DNA of 39,475 bases from UBA4615 sp046046245 (GCA_046046245.1 JBJOKE010000048.1:1-39475), one strand, 5' to 3'; shown: positions 30,783 through 38,740, counted from the stretch's first letter. Numbers and translations: made by a program. The notes: generated by a model from the letters alone, not told the origin.

Positions 30783-31438
30783 GGTGCCACCCAGTCGTCG
30801 TCGCGGCCGAGCGCGGCGAGCGCGCGTCGCCAGCGCGCCTGCACGGTCGCGTCGACCGTGCCGCGCCGGGTCTCGACGCGGCAGCCGCCCGGCAGCAGCG
30901 ACGCATCGGGCACCAGCTGCGCGCCGCGCGCCTCGAGCATCGGACCGAGCTGCTCGCCGACCCACGCCGCGTCGTCGGGATGGACGCGCAGCACGGGCCG
31001 CGCGTGCTCGCCGACGATCGCCTCGAGCGCCGAACTCACCGCCGGCTCGATCGCGTCGTCGCGCACGCGCAGCGCGGCGCCGAACGCGCTGCGGGCGATC
31101 TCGACGGCGAGTGCCGTCACCTCGCCCGCCATCGAGCGCTGGACCTCGGCGAGGGCCTCGGTGGCCGCGGCGACCAGCGCGTCGAGCCGGTGCGCGGCCG
31201 CCTCGGCCTCGGCCCGTCGCTCGCCGTCGAGCCGCATCCGCGCCTCCTCCAGCCCGCGCGCGTAGCCGTCGCGCAGCCCGTCCTCGTAGCTCGGACCGGG
31301 GGGGGGCGGCTCGCTGCGACGGTCCGCGACCGCGCGACGCTCCAGCCCCGTGCGGAGCCCGCCGCCCAGCGGGCCGGGGTTCCACGGCGCGGCCTCGCCG
31401 AGGTCCTCCGCGAAGACGATCCGGCTAGACGAAGGCAT
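30779..31438 (-). CDS. fliH: Flagellar assembly protein FliH
   Basis: This 219-residue protein has an N-terminal Trp-containing segment (FAEDLGEAAPWNPGPLGG), then a long charged coiled coil (about 50-105) with GLRDGYARGLEEARMRLDGE, and a C-terminal domain (about 110-215) with LVPDASLLPGGCRVETRRGTV, the FliH/V-ATPase subunit E-like ending. FliH dimers regulate FliI and attach it to FliN of the C-ring. The first 14 bases overlap fliG and the last 4 overlap fliI, so translation is tightly coupled. Confidence 0.94.
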   Translation of the reverse strand: MPSSSRIVFAEDLGEAAPWNPGPLGGGLRTGLERRAVADRRSEPPPPGPSYEDGLRDGYARGLEEARMRLDGERRAEAEAAAHRLDALVAAATEALAEVQRSMAGEVTALAVEIARSAFGAALRVRDDAIEPAVSSALEAIVGEHARPVLRVHPDDAAWVGEQLGPMLEARGAQLVPDASLLPGGCRVETRRGTVDATVQARWRRALAALGRDDDWVAP

Positions 31439-32420
31439 CGTCGCCGCCGCCGCCGATCGCGATCTCGCCGGCGTCGGCCAGGCGCCTCACGGTCTTCAGG
31501 ATCTCCTTCTGCTGTGCCTCGACGTCCGAGACCCGCACCGGGCCGCGCGACTCCAGGTCCTCCTTCAGCGCCTCGGCCGCGCGCGTCGACATGTTCCTCA
31601 GGAACTTGTCGCGGATCTCCGCGGTCGCCCCCTTCAGCGCGATCACCAGCGCGTCGTTGGCGACCTCGCGCAGCACGGTCTGCACCGCGCGGTCGTCCAG
31701 CTTGATGACGTCGTCGAAGGTGAACATCTGGTCCTGGATCGACTGCGCGAGGTCCTCGTCGGACTCGCGGACCGAATCGAGCACCTCGGTCTCGAGCGAC
31801 GAGCCGAGTCCGTTGAGCATCTCGGCCGCCACCTTCGGGCCGCCCAACGCGGCCTTCTTCAGCTTGTCGGCGCCTGCCAGCACCCGCGACAGCACCTCGT
31901 TCAGCTCGCGCAGCGCGTTCGGCTGGATGCCGTCGAGCGTGGCCACCCGCAGCACGACGTCGGCGCGCACCCGGGGCGTGAGCTTCGACAGGATCTCGGC
32001 GGCATGGTCGCGCTCGAGGTGGACGAGGATCGACGCGATGATCTGCGGGTGCTCGTTGCGCACCAGCTCGGCCACCGACTCGGCGTCCATCCACTTCAGG
32101 CTCTCGATGCCGCTGGTGTCGCTGCCCTGCAGGATCCGGTTGATCAGCAGCCCGGCCTTCTCCTCGCCGAGTGCCTTGCGCAGCACCGCCTTCACGTACT
32201 CGTCGGTGTCGGCCACCAGCGAGCCGTTCGAGGCGGCCTCGGCATGGAACTGGTCGAGCACCTGCCCGACCTTTTCCTTCGGCACGGTCTTCAGCCGCGT
32301 CATCGTCTCGCCGATCTTCTGCACCTCCTTCGGCGAGAGGTGCTTGAAGACCTCGGCGGCTGCTTCCTCGCCGAGCGTCATCAGCAGGATCGCGCTGCGT
32401 TCGAGTCCTTGGTCGTCCAT
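31425..32420 (-). CDS. fliG: Flagellar motor switch protein FliG
   Basis: This 331-residue protein starts MDDQGLERSAILLMTLGEEA. The N-terminal part (to about 100) binds the FliF tail, and the middle domain has NEHPQIIASILVHLERDHAA (the EHPQ motif) near residue 126. The C-terminal torque domain includes MFTFDDVIKLDDRAVQTVLR, where charged residues face MotA. FliG couples stator ion flow to rotor turning. fliF ends 31 bases upstream and fliH overlaps by 14 bases. Confidence 0.98.
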   Translation of the reverse strand: MDDQGLERSAILLMTLGEEAAAEVFKHLSPKEVQKIGETMTRLKTVPKEKVGQVLDQFHAEAASNGSLVADTDEYVKAVLRKALGEEKAGLLINRILQGSDTSGIESLKWMDAESVAELVRNEHPQIIASILVHLERDHAAEILSKLTPRVRADVVLRVATLDGIQPNALRELNEVLSRVLAGADKLKKAALGGPKVAAEMLNGLGSSLETEVLDSVRESDEDLAQSIQDQMFTFDDVIKLDDRAVQTVLREVANDALVIALKGATAEIRDKFLRNMSTRAAEALKEDLESRGPVRVSDVEAQQKEILKTVRRLADAGEIAIGGGGDDAFV

Positions 32421-32451
32421 CTGGGGTCGCTGGGGTGGTGCGCGCGCGGGC

Positions 32452-34086
32452 TCAGGGGTTGACCCAGGCGCGCACGACGTTGGCCACGGTGGCAGGGTTC
32501 TCCCGGGCGAGGCGCATCACCTCCTCGCTCGGTCCGGGCAGCTGGGCGCCCGCGGTCGGCGGCGGCAGCGCGACGTCGTCGGCGACCACCTTGCTCGCGC
32601 CGGCGCGCGTGCCCGCGGGCGGCGCCGGCGGTCGCTTCAGCGCCGGGCGGATCACCATGAAGATCGCCATCAGGCCGAGCAGCACCAGGCCGACCTGCGC
32701 GCCGATCGACTTCGCCAGTCCGACGACGTCCGGATCCTTCCACAGCGGGATCGGCTCGGGCCTGGGCACCTCCTCGGCGCTGAACGCGGCGTTGACCACG
32801 TTCAGCGCGTCGCCGCGGTCCTTGCTGTAGCCGATCGCCTCGCGGACCAGCGACTGGATCTGCTCGACCTCCTTGACGTCGAGCGGTGCCCAGGTGGCCT
32901 TGCCCTCGTCGTCGACGCTGCGCCGGTGGTTGACCACCACGGCGGCCGTCAGCCGCTTGATGTTGCCGCTCGACGCCCGCGTGACGCGGACGGTCTTGTC
33001 GATCTCGTAGTTGGTGGTGGCCTCGCGCCGGGTCTCCCGGTTGGCCTGCGCCGCGCCCGCCGCGCCCTGCGGCAGCGCCTGGCCGGGCCCGTTGATCGGC
33101 GCGGTCGGCGGCACCGGCGGCTGGTTCGACATCGCCCCGGGCACGCCCTGCGCGCCCGCGGCGGCTGCGCCCTGCGACTCGGTGGTCTGCATGCTGCGCA
33201 CCGCCGCCGGCTCGTTGCCCTGGTTCGGGCGGTACTGCTCGGCGGTCGACTCCGACAGCGTGAAGTCGACGTCGGCGGTGACCTGCGCCTTCACGTTGCC
33301 GCGGCCGACGATCGGCTCGACGATCTCGACGATGCGGGCGATGTAGGCCTGCTCCATCGCGCGGACGTACTGCAGCTGGTTCGGGTCGAGCCCGGCCCCG
33401 GCCGCGCCGTCCTGGTTCGACAGCAGCGTGCCGGTCTGGTCGACGATGCTGACCTGCTTGGGCGCGAGCTCGGACACCGACGAGGCGACCAGGTGGACGA
33501 TGCCGGCGATCTGGGCGCGGTCGAGCGCGCGGCCGGGATGCATCGTCAGCAGCACCGAGGCCGAGGGCTTCTGCTGCTCGCGGAAGAAGCCGTTCTGCGT
33601 CGGCAGCGCGAGATGGACCCGCGCGCTCGCGACCGCCGACAGCGCCATGATCGAGCGGGCGAGCTCGCCCTCGAGCCCGCGCTGGTAGTTCAGCCGCTCC
33701 TGGAACTGCGTGGTGCCGAACTTCTGCGACTCGACCAGCTCGAAGCCCACGGTGCCGCCCTTGGGCAGCCCCTGCGACGCGAGCCGCAGGCGCACGTCGT
33801 GCACCTTGTCGGCCGGTACCATGATCACGCCGCCGACGTCAGAGAACCGGTAGGGCACGTTCATCTGCGACAGCGCGCCCACCACCGCCCCGCCGTCCCG
33901 GTCGCCCAGGTTCGTGAACAGCACCCGGTAGTCCGGCTGGCGGGCCCACATCGCCGCCGTCGCGATCACGGCCGCGAGCGCGGCGCCCCCCGCCGCGAGC
34001 ATCAGCTTGTTCCGCATCGGCAGCGCGCCGAACGCGGTCCGGGGCGCGGCGGGCGGAGTCGTGGCGATCGAGGTGTCCATGCGCAT
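32452..34086 (-). CDS. fliF: Flagellar MS-ring protein FliF
   Basis: This 544-residue protein has two membrane helices, about 28-48 and 460-480. Between them lie the ring-building motifs: YRVLFTNLGDRDGGAVVGAL, YRFSDVGGVIMVPADKVHDV and ARVHLALPTQNGFFREQQKP. The C-terminal tail ENPATVANVVRAWVNP is the FliG-binding segment. FliF is the first scaffold of the basal body. Start may be ATG 34086 (MRMDTS) or ATG 34080 (MDTS), the latter with GGA better placed. It leads the fliFGHIJK operon, divergent from fliE. Confidence 0.96.
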   Translation of the reverse strand: MRMDTSIATTPPAAPRTAFGALPMRNKLMLAAGGAALAAVIATAAMWARQPDYRVLFTNLGDRDGGAVVGALSQMNVPYRFSDVGGVIMVPADKVHDVRLRLASQGLPKGGTVGFELVESQKFGTTQFQERLNYQRGLEGELARSIMALSAVASARVHLALPTQNGFFREQQKPSASVLLTMHPGRALDRAQIAGIVHLVASSVSELAPKQVSIVDQTGTLLSNQDGAAGAGLDPNQLQYVRAMEQAYIARIVEIVEPIVGRGNVKAQVTADVDFTLSESTAEQYRPNQGNEPAAVRSMQTTESQGAAAAGAQGVPGAMSNQPPVPPTAPINGPGQALPQGAAGAAQANRETRREATTNYEIDKTVRVTRASSGNIKRLTAAVVVNHRRSVDDEGKATWAPLDVKEVEQIQSLVREAIGYSKDRGDALNVVNAAFSAEEVPRPEPIPLWKDPDVVGLAKSIGAQVGLVLLGLMAIFMVIRPALKRPPAPPAGTRAGASKVVADDVALPPPTAGAQLPGPSEEVMRLARENPATVANVVRAWVNP

Positions 34087-34231
34087 CCAGTGACGGGCTC
34101 GGGGGCCATTGTCGAATCGCGGGGCCGCGGCTTGAGCCCGATAAGCGGGGTGCGCACCGCCGCTTTTCGCCGCTTAGGTTTCCGCGCGCGTGCGGATCAT
34201 CCGGACATCACGACCCCTGCGGAGGCCCGCG
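34087..34231. promoter_or_regulatory. Divergent fliF-fliE promoter region
   Basis: These 145 bases separate the minus-strand fliFGHIJK operon from plus-strand fliE. They contain the inverted repeat at 34140-34168 and an AT-richer patch with CGCTTAGGTTTCC at about 34170. A Shine-Dalgarno for fliE (GGAGG) is at 34221-34225. The CCCGATAA near 34137 resembles a sigma-28 -10 element but has no matching upstream element at the right distance. Promoters for both directions are expected here. Confidence 0.5.
34140..34168. promoter_or_regulatory. FlhDC-box-like inverted repeat between fliF and fliE
   Basis: GATAAGCG and CGCTTTTC (7 of 8 positions complementary as inverted arms) flank 13 bases whose middle, GGTGCGCACC, is itself a perfect palindrome. 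It lies 54 bases before fliF and 64 before fliE, suitable for control of both. It is the clearest of three related sites in this window. Confidence 0.42.
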
Positions 34232-34576
34232 ATGGACGTCCGACTGACCCCTGCGATGCTGTCGACGCTGCAGGACGCGCTGCGCGCCGGCGCGCCGGCG
34301 ACCTCGGGTTCCGCGGCGACCGGTCCGGCGGGCGGCGTTCCGGGCGCGTCCGGTCCCTCCTTCGCGTCGGCGCTGGGCGACGCGCTGAAGACGGTCTCGG
34401 CGTCGCAGCAGGCGGCGGGCGACCTGCAGCGCCGGTTCCAGTCGGGTGCCGAGGGGGTGAGCCTGGAGGAGACGATGATCGCGATGCAGAAGGCGCAGGT
34501 CGGCTTCCAGGCCGCGCTCGCCGTCCGCAACCGGCTCGTGTCCGCCTACACCGACGTGATGAACATGTCGATCTGA
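34232..34576 (+). CDS. fliE: Flagellar hook-basal body protein FliE
   Basis: This 114-residue protein starts MDVRLTPAML at ATG 34232, six bases after GGAGG. The N-terminus is variable and Ala/Gly-rich. The C-terminus is the family signature: SLEETMIAMQKAQVGFQAAL followed by VRNRLVSAYTDVMNMSI. FliE joins the MS-ring to the rod and is among the first exported proteins. It stands alone on the plus strand, divergent from fliF, as in many enteric and betaproteobacterial genomes. A start 14 codons earlier is possible but lacks a binding site. Confidence 0.97.
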   Translation: MDVRLTPAMLSTLQDALRAGAPATSGSAATGPAGGVPGASGPSFASALGDALKTVSASQQAAGDLQRRFQSGAEGVSLEETMIAMQKAQVGFQAALAVRNRLVSAYTDVMNMSI

Positions 34577-34596
34577 GGGCGCCTGCGGCGCGCCTC
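34575..34596. terminator. Hairpin between fliE and ycgR
   Basis: GAGG-GCGC pairs with GCGC-G-CCTC around CTGCG, beginning at the fliE stop codon and within the 36-base gap to the convergent ycgR. The stem has one bulge and no T-run follows. It is a candidate shared terminator. Confidence 0.35.
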
Positions 34597-34612
34597 GTGT
34601 GCCGCCGACCGG

Positions 34613-35377
34613 TCAGCCCAGGCGGGGACGCACCCGCCGCCCGCGTGTCTGCGCCACGTTCACGTACACCTGGATCGCGCGCGCCGACGGCGGATCGAGC
34701 CCTTCGAACGCACAGCCCACGCGCAGCGCGCCACCGTGAGGGTCGTCGTACGGGTCGGCCAGCGGCTCGACGCCCCGCACCATCAGGTCGCAGCGGATCG
34801 GCATCGCGGCCGGCAGCTCGAGCCGGCAGCCCGCGAGGCGCGTGCCGGGCGCCGGACCCGCGTTCGCGCCGTCCCACTCGAATGCGATGCCGGTGGCCGA
34901 CACGTCGAGCACGCGGACCGGCCGCGCCGCGCCGTCACCGGCCAGCCGCAGCACCGGTACCGCCGAGGCGGGCGGCGACACGCGGAACGCGTCGCGCCGC
35001 TGCATCCGCGCGAGCCGCTCCGGCAACGCGGTGCGCAGCCGCCCGCACTCGCCGTCGCCGACGAAGGTCGGGCACTCGAGGTCGAACTGCAGCGTCACGC
35101 GGTCGAGCAGCGCGACGCCGATCGCGCGGCCGGCATGCCGGAACGCGTCGTGACGGCCCTCGTCGGTGTGGAACTCGAGCTCGAGGGTGCCGCCGCCGGT
35201 GTCCACGCCGAGCACGCGGGAGACGACGAAGCAGTCGTCGTCGTCGCCGGCGTGCAGCGTGACCATCTCTCGGCCGTCGGCGAGCGCGCGCAGCAGCCGC
35301 AGCCGCTCGGCGCGGTCGCCCACGCCCCAGGTCGCGTAGAGCGCGGCATCGCGCAGCGGAACGGGTCCGTTGCCCAT
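34613..35377 (-). CDS. ycgR: YcgR-like flagellar brake protein (PilZ domain)
   Basis: This 254-residue protein starts MGNGPVPLRD at ATG 35377, after GGAG. Residues 1 to about 115 match the YcgR N-terminal domain, with VTLHAGDDDDCFVVSRVL and LELEFHTDEGRHDAF. Residues about 122-235 form a PilZ domain with both c-di-GMP-binding motifs intact: RDAFR (Arg128, Arg132) and DVSATG (Asp158, Ser160, Gly163). When loaded with c-di-GMP, YcgR acts on FliG/FliM or MotA to slow the motor and bias rotation. It follows fliT by 23 bases on the same strand, placing c-di-GMP control inside the late flagellar genes. Its upstream cyclase and phosphodiesterase partners may be those at 8050-11861. Confidence 0.93.
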   Translation of the reverse strand: MGNGPVPLRDAALYATWGVGDRAERLRLLRALADGREMVTLHAGDDDDCFVVSRVLGVDTGGGTLELEFHTDEGRHDAFRHAGRAIGVALLDRVTLQFDLECPTFVGDGECGRLRTALPERLARMQRRDAFRVSPPASAVPVLRLAGDGAARPVRVLDVSATGIAFEWDGANAGPAPGTRLAGCRLELPAAMPIRCDLMVRGVEPLADPYDDPHGGALRVGCAFEGLDPPSARAIQVYVNVAQTRGRRVRPRLG

Positions 35378-35400
35378 GGCGTCGGCTCCGCCTTCCCGGC

Positions 35401-35748
35401 TCAGGCCGGGCGCCGCCCGGCCGGCGGTGCGTCGAGGTCGCGCCCGAGCATCAGGTGCTCGTAGCGCTCGGTCCACGGATAGGCGAGGCGCCGGATCTGG
35501 GCCTCGTTGTTGACGATCTGCCGGACGATCCTCAGCTTCGCCTTCTGCTCGTTGCGGTTCAGCGCGACCCGGCTCGACAGCCGGCGCACCTGGTCGATCA
35601 GCAGGCCACAGTGCTCCTGGATCGCGCCGACGCGGCCCCAGTCGCTGTCCTGCGCGGCATCGAGCATGTCACGGCTCGCCCGCTCGATCGACAGGTAGAA
35701 CCCGATCAGGCGCTCGATCTCGGCTTCGCTGCGAACGGGCGTCATCAT
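35401..35748 (-). CDS. fliT: Flagellar chaperone FliT
   Basis: This 115-residue protein starts MMTPVRSEAE at ATG 35748, overlapping the fliS stop (ATGATGA region). It is predicted to be all helical, with IERLIGFYLSIERASRDML, QEHCGLLIDQVRRLSSRVAL and QKAKLRIVRQIVNNEAQIRR, fitting the FliT fold. FliT is the export chaperone for the cap protein FliD and in some bacteria inhibits FlhDC. Identity rests on helical character, size and position between fliS and ycgR; FliT sequences are poorly conserved. Confidence 0.8.
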   Translation of the reverse strand: MMTPVRSEAEIERLIGFYLSIERASRDMLDAAQDSDWGRVGAIQEHCGLLIDQVRRLSSRVALNRNEQKAKLRIVRQIVNNEAQIRRLAYPWTERYEHLMLGRDLDAPPAGRRPA

Positions 35749-36170
35749 GCCGCGCGAGCCATGTCCGGCGAGCCCTTCGGCGAGATCCGGGTCCACGCGC
35801 CCTCGATCTCGGCGATCAGTCCGGCGACTTCACGGTAGGCGGCGTCGTCGTGCTTCAGGTGGGCGTGCAGCAGCCGGCGGGCGCAGTAGTCCCAGAGCTG
35901 GTAGAGCTGTTCGCCGAGGTCGCCGACGCGCCGGTCGACGGCGACCTTGAGGCCCTCGTCGATCAGGCGGATCGCCTTGTTCGAGGCCAGCGCCTTCGCG
36001 CCGATGTCGCCGCGGGCGAGGGCGCCGCGCGCCTGGCCGATCGCGGTGCCGGCACCGGCGAGCAGCAGGCCGATCAGCTGGTGGGCGTCGGCGCCGAGGG
36101 CAGCCGTCTCGACGGCGAGGCGGCGGTAGGCGTTGGTGGCGTGGGCGGCGGTTGCGAACATGGCGGTCAT
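35745..36170 (-). CDS. fliS: Flagellin chaperone FliS
   Basis: This 141-residue protein starts MTAMFATAAH at ATG 36170; a start at the second Met (36161) has a better-placed GGA. It has the FliS pattern: AYRRLAVETAALGADAHQLIGLLL near 14-37, KALASNKAIRLIDEGLKVAV, and LYQLWDYCARRLLHAHLKHD. FliS binds flagellin C-termini and prevents polymerisation in the cytoplasm until export. A sigma-28 promoter lies 25 bases before the start. The gene overlaps fliT by four bases. Confidence 0.94.
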   Translation of the reverse strand: MTAMFATAAHATNAYRRLAVETAALGADAHQLIGLLLAGAGTAIGQARGALARGDIGAKALASNKAIRLIDEGLKVAVDRRVGDLGEQLYQLWDYCARRLLHAHLKHDDAAYREVAGLIAEIEGAWTRISPKGSPDMARAA

Positions 36171-36194
36171 CCGATGGGTGGGCCGATGTCAGGG

Positions 36195-36221
36195 TTATCG
36201 GCCCTCCCGCGGACGCCTTGA
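36195..36221 (-). promoter_or_regulatory. Sigma-28 (FliA) promoter for fliS-fliT-ycgR
   Basis: On the minus strand, TCAAG (36221-36217), 14 bases, then a perfect GCCGATAA (36202-36195) match the FliA consensus TAAAG or TCAAG-N14-GCCGATAA. The fliS start is about 25 bases further on. The -35 element falls inside a 12-base inverted repeat CGCCTTGAGGCG. It sits in the 73-base gap behind fliD, so fliST-ycgR can be expressed as late genes independently of fliD. Confidence 0.8.
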
Positions 36222-36243
36222 GGCGCCGATCCGCCGATCAGCG

Positions 36244-37674
36244 CTACTTCGGCAGGCCTGCCAGGGCGCTGGTCAGCGCCGCGTTGGTCTGCTGCGCGGC
36301 GGCGAGCTGCGAATCGAGCGACGAGTACTGCCGCAGCAGTCGCTTCTCGACGTCGGTCATCCTCACCTCGAACGCGTCCTGGCGCTTCTGGTTGGCGGTC
36401 TTGCGCGCCGTCCAGGCGGCGGTGGCGGTGTCGACCGTGCCGCCGGTGCCGACCAGCCGGTCGCCCAGGTCCCGGATGCGCAGCGCCAGGCCGCGGTCCG
36501 TGGCGGTCGTGCTGGCGCCGGACGCGGCGAACAGCGCCTCCAGTCGACGCGGGTCGGTCGCCGCGGACGTGAAGGTCGATGCGGACAGGGCCAGCGAGCC
36601 GTCGCGCTGCAGCGCGAGACCGACGTCGGCGAGCCGCGTGAAGGTGCCGCCGGTGACCGTCTCGCGGACGATGCTGCGGATCTGCGACAGCATGCCGACC
36701 GCGGACCGGTCGCCCTGCAGCGCGCCGGCGGTCTTGGTCGCCTCGTCGTAGCGGGTCTGCTCGGCGAGCAGCTTGTTCAGCGCGTTGTAGGCGTCGACGA
36801 ACTTCTGGGTCGTGCCGCGCAGCGCCTCGACGTCGACCGAGACGTCGACCTGCACCGGCGTGGTGGTGACCCGCTTGAGCACGAGGTCCGTGCCGTCCAT
36901 GGCACCGGCGATGCGGTTCGAGCGGGCGGTGAGCGCAACGCCGTTGAGCGTGTATTGCGCGTCGGTGGCCGAGCGCACCAGCGACAGCCGCTGGCCGGCA
37001 CCGACGGCGGTCGGATCGTAGCCCAGGCGCGACAGGCCGGCCGAGTCGGCGGTCGAACCGTCGAGGTCGGTGACCGTCGTCCGGAAGGCCTGGTTGCCGC
37101 CGCTGTCCGAGCCGGAGAGGAACAGCCGCACCTGGTCGCCGTCGCGGACGATCGACGCGCGCACGCCCGCGCCGGCCGCGTTGATCGCGTCGCGCACGTC
37201 GGCGAGCGTCGCGCCGTCGGCGACCGTCACGGCGACCTCCGGACGCGTCGCGTCGGCGGTGAAGCTGGTCGACCCCGACGGCTGCGAGCCCATCTGGATC
37301 CGCAGCGTCCCGCCGCCGACGACCGCGTCGGCCGCCGCGAAGCTCGCACTCGTCACGGTCTGCGCCTGCGCGAGCTGCTGCACGCTGACCGAGTACTGGC
37401 CCGCCGGCGCGCCCGCGTTCGCGCTGACCTCGACGGCGGTCGCGTCGGCGCTGCTCGCCTTGACGCCGCGCCAGGTGTCGAAGCGGCCGAGCGCGGCCGC
37501 CGCGTCGCGGAAGGCCGCGACCTGACTCTGGAGCTTGCCGTAGGCAGAGATCTTCGTGTCGATCCTCGACGCCTCGGCCTTCATCTGGTCGAGCGGCTTG
37601 CGCTCGGCCCTCATCAGGCCGGCGACCATGCCCTGCACGTCGATCGCGCTGCTGGCGGTGATGGGCGATGCCAT
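36244..37674 (-). CDS. fliD: Flagellar filament cap protein FliD
   Basis: This 476-residue protein starts MASPITASSAIDVQGMVAGL at ATG 37674, after AGGAG. The N-terminal FliD domain (about 5-105) includes LMRAERKPLDQMK, KISAYGKLQSQVAAFRDA and YSVSVQQLAQAQ. The middle domains (about 110-300) are beta-rich and variable. The C-terminal coiled coil has QFxDAYN-like KFVDAYNALNKLLAEQTRYD and MTDVEKRLLRQYSSLDSQLA. It caps the growing filament and folds flagellin into place. Length fits FliD of E. coli (468). Confidence 0.96.
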   Translation of the reverse strand: MASPITASSAIDVQGMVAGLMRAERKPLDQMKAEASRIDTKISAYGKLQSQVAAFRDAAAALGRFDTWRGVKASSADATAVEVSANAGAPAGQYSVSVQQLAQAQTVTSASFAAADAVVGGGTLRIQMGSQPSGSTSFTADATRPEVAVTVADGATLADVRDAINAAGAGVRASIVRDGDQVRLFLSGSDSGGNQAFRTTVTDLDGSTADSAGLSRLGYDPTAVGAGQRLSLVRSATDAQYTLNGVALTARSNRIAGAMDGTDLVLKRVTTTPVQVDVSVDVEALRGTTQKFVDAYNALNKLLAEQTRYDEATKTAGALQGDRSAVGMLSQIRSIVRETVTGGTFTRLADVGLALQRDGSLALSASTFTSAATDPRRLEALFAASGASTTATDRGLALRIRDLGDRLVGTGGTVDTATAAWTARKTANQKRQDAFEVRMTDVEKRLLRQYSSLDSQLAAAQQTNAALTSALAGLPK

Positions 37675-37703
37675 GGCTTACTCCTGGTGGGATCCCCGAA
37701 ACG

Positions 37704-37744
37704 ACGCGCCGCCGGGCGGGAGCGGGCCCCGGCCGGCGGCGCGT
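37704..37744 (-). terminator. Terminator hairpin after the first flagellin gene
   Basis: A 12-base perfect stem, ACGCGCCGCCGG with CCGGCGGCGCGT, encloses a 17-base GC-rich loop, 22 bases downstream of the flagellin stop on the minus strand. Transcribed onward it reads CGTTTCG, a weak T-run. It lies between fliC and fliD, so it could lower fliD expression relative to flagellin. Confidence 0.6.
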
Positions 37745-37766
37745 GCGAGCGACGCGACGCGGGGCG

Positions 37767-38612
37767 TCAGCTCCGCAGCAGCTGCAGCACCTGCTGCGGG
37801 ACCTGGTTGGCCTGCGCGAGCATCGCCGTGCCGGCCTGCTGCAGGATCTGCGCCCGCGTGAGCGAGGCGGTCTCCTTCGCGAAGTCGGCGTCCATGATCC
37901 GGCTGCGCGCCGCGGTCTGGTTCTCGGCGGCGATCGCCAGGTTGGCGATGACCGCCTCGAAGCGGTTCTGGATCGCGCCGTAGGTGGCGCGCTCGCTGTT
38001 GACGGTGTCCAGCGCGGTGTCCAGCGCGGTGATCATCGTGTTGGCGTTGGTCGCGTTCGTGCCGCTGATCACCGCCGTGCTGACCGTGACGGTAGCGATC
38101 GCCGTGCTGGTGGCCATGTTGGTCGTGGTCACCGTCAGCTGGTCGGTCGCCGCGTTGTTCGCGCCGATCTGGAACTGCAGCGCGCCGGCCGAACCGGCGA
38201 GGATCGCCTGGCCGTTGAAGCGGGTCGAGGTCAGCGTGCGGTCGACCTCCTGCGCGAGCTGCTGGAACTCGGCGTTCAGGCTCGTGCGGTCGGTCGTGGT
38301 GTTGCTGGCGTTGGCCGCCTGCACGGCGAGCTCGCGCATCCGCTGCAGCATGTCGGTGACCTTGCCGAGCGCGCCCTCGGCCACCTGCGACAGCGAGATG
38401 CCGTCGTTGGCGTTGCGGATGGCGACGTTCATGCCGCGCGCCTGGGCGTCCATCCGGTTGGCGATCGCGAGGCCTGCGGCGTCGTCCTTCGCGCTGTTCA
38501 CGCGCAGGCCGCTCGAGAGCCTCTGGATCGAGGTCGCGAGTTGCGTCTGGGTGCCCGACAGGTTGCGCTGCGCGTTCAGCGAAACGAGGTTCGTGTTGAT
38601 GACCTGTGACAT
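37767..38612 (-). CDS. fliC: Flagellin (short, D0-D1 only)
   Basis: This 281-residue protein starts MSQVINTNLVSLNAQRNLSG at ATG 38612, after AGGAGAACCGC. The N-terminal D0/D1 helices (to about 140) include NSAKDDAAGLAIANRMDAQA and DMLQRMRELAVQAANASNT. The C-terminal helices (about 195-281) include NRFEAVIANL, ARSRIMDADFAKETASLTRA and QILQQAGTAMLAQANQVPQQ, ending LLRS. Only about 50 residues lie between them, so the variable surface domains D2 and D3 are absent. It polymerises outside the cell after export with FliS. A second, closely similar flagellin gene lies 178 bases upstream. Confidence 0.97.
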   Translation of the reverse strand: MSQVINTNLVSLNAQRNLSGTQTQLATSIQRLSSGLRVNSAKDDAAGLAIANRMDAQARGMNVAIRNANDGISLSQVAEGALGKVTDMLQRMRELAVQAANASNTTTDRTSLNAEFQQLAQEVDRTLTSTRFNGQAILAGSAGALQFQIGANNAATDQLTVTTTNMATSTAIATVTVSTAVISGTNATNANTMITALDTALDTVNSERATYGAIQNRFEAVIANLAIAAENQTAARSRIMDADFAKETASLTRAQILQQAGTAMLAQANQVPQQVLQLLRS

Positions 38613-38709
38613 GCGGTTCTCCTGGGTAGGGGAACCATGCTGGGCAAACGGCCACGGCGGCTCCCGACGGGAACCGACGATGCAGCAGCGCGCGACAGGT
38701 CATTGCCCG

Positions 38710-38737
38710 GATAAGCGAGAACGTGATGCCGCTGATC
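38710..38737. promoter_or_regulatory. FlhDC-box-like inverted repeat upstream of the flagellin gene
   Basis: GATAAGCG and CGCTGATC (7 of 8 positions complementary as inverted arms) are separated by 12 bases, about 100 bases before the flagellin start. The left arm is identical to that of the fliF-fliE site. Direct FlhDC control of flagellin would be atypical, so another regulator using the same motif is possible. Confidence 0.33.
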
Positions 38738-38740
38738 GGA

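Noticed and set aside
26895..31265. A plus-strand reading frame of more than 1400 codons opposite fliK, fliJ and fliI
   Set aside because: It is the antisense shadow of GC-rich genes with recognised products. The translation is Arg/Ala/Gly-rich with no family motif, and no binding site precedes it.
34130..34144. CCCGATAA as a sigma-28 -10 element for fliE
   Set aside because: There is an extra C in the element and no TAAAG or TCAAG at the correct distance upstream. It fits better as the left arm of the inverted repeat.
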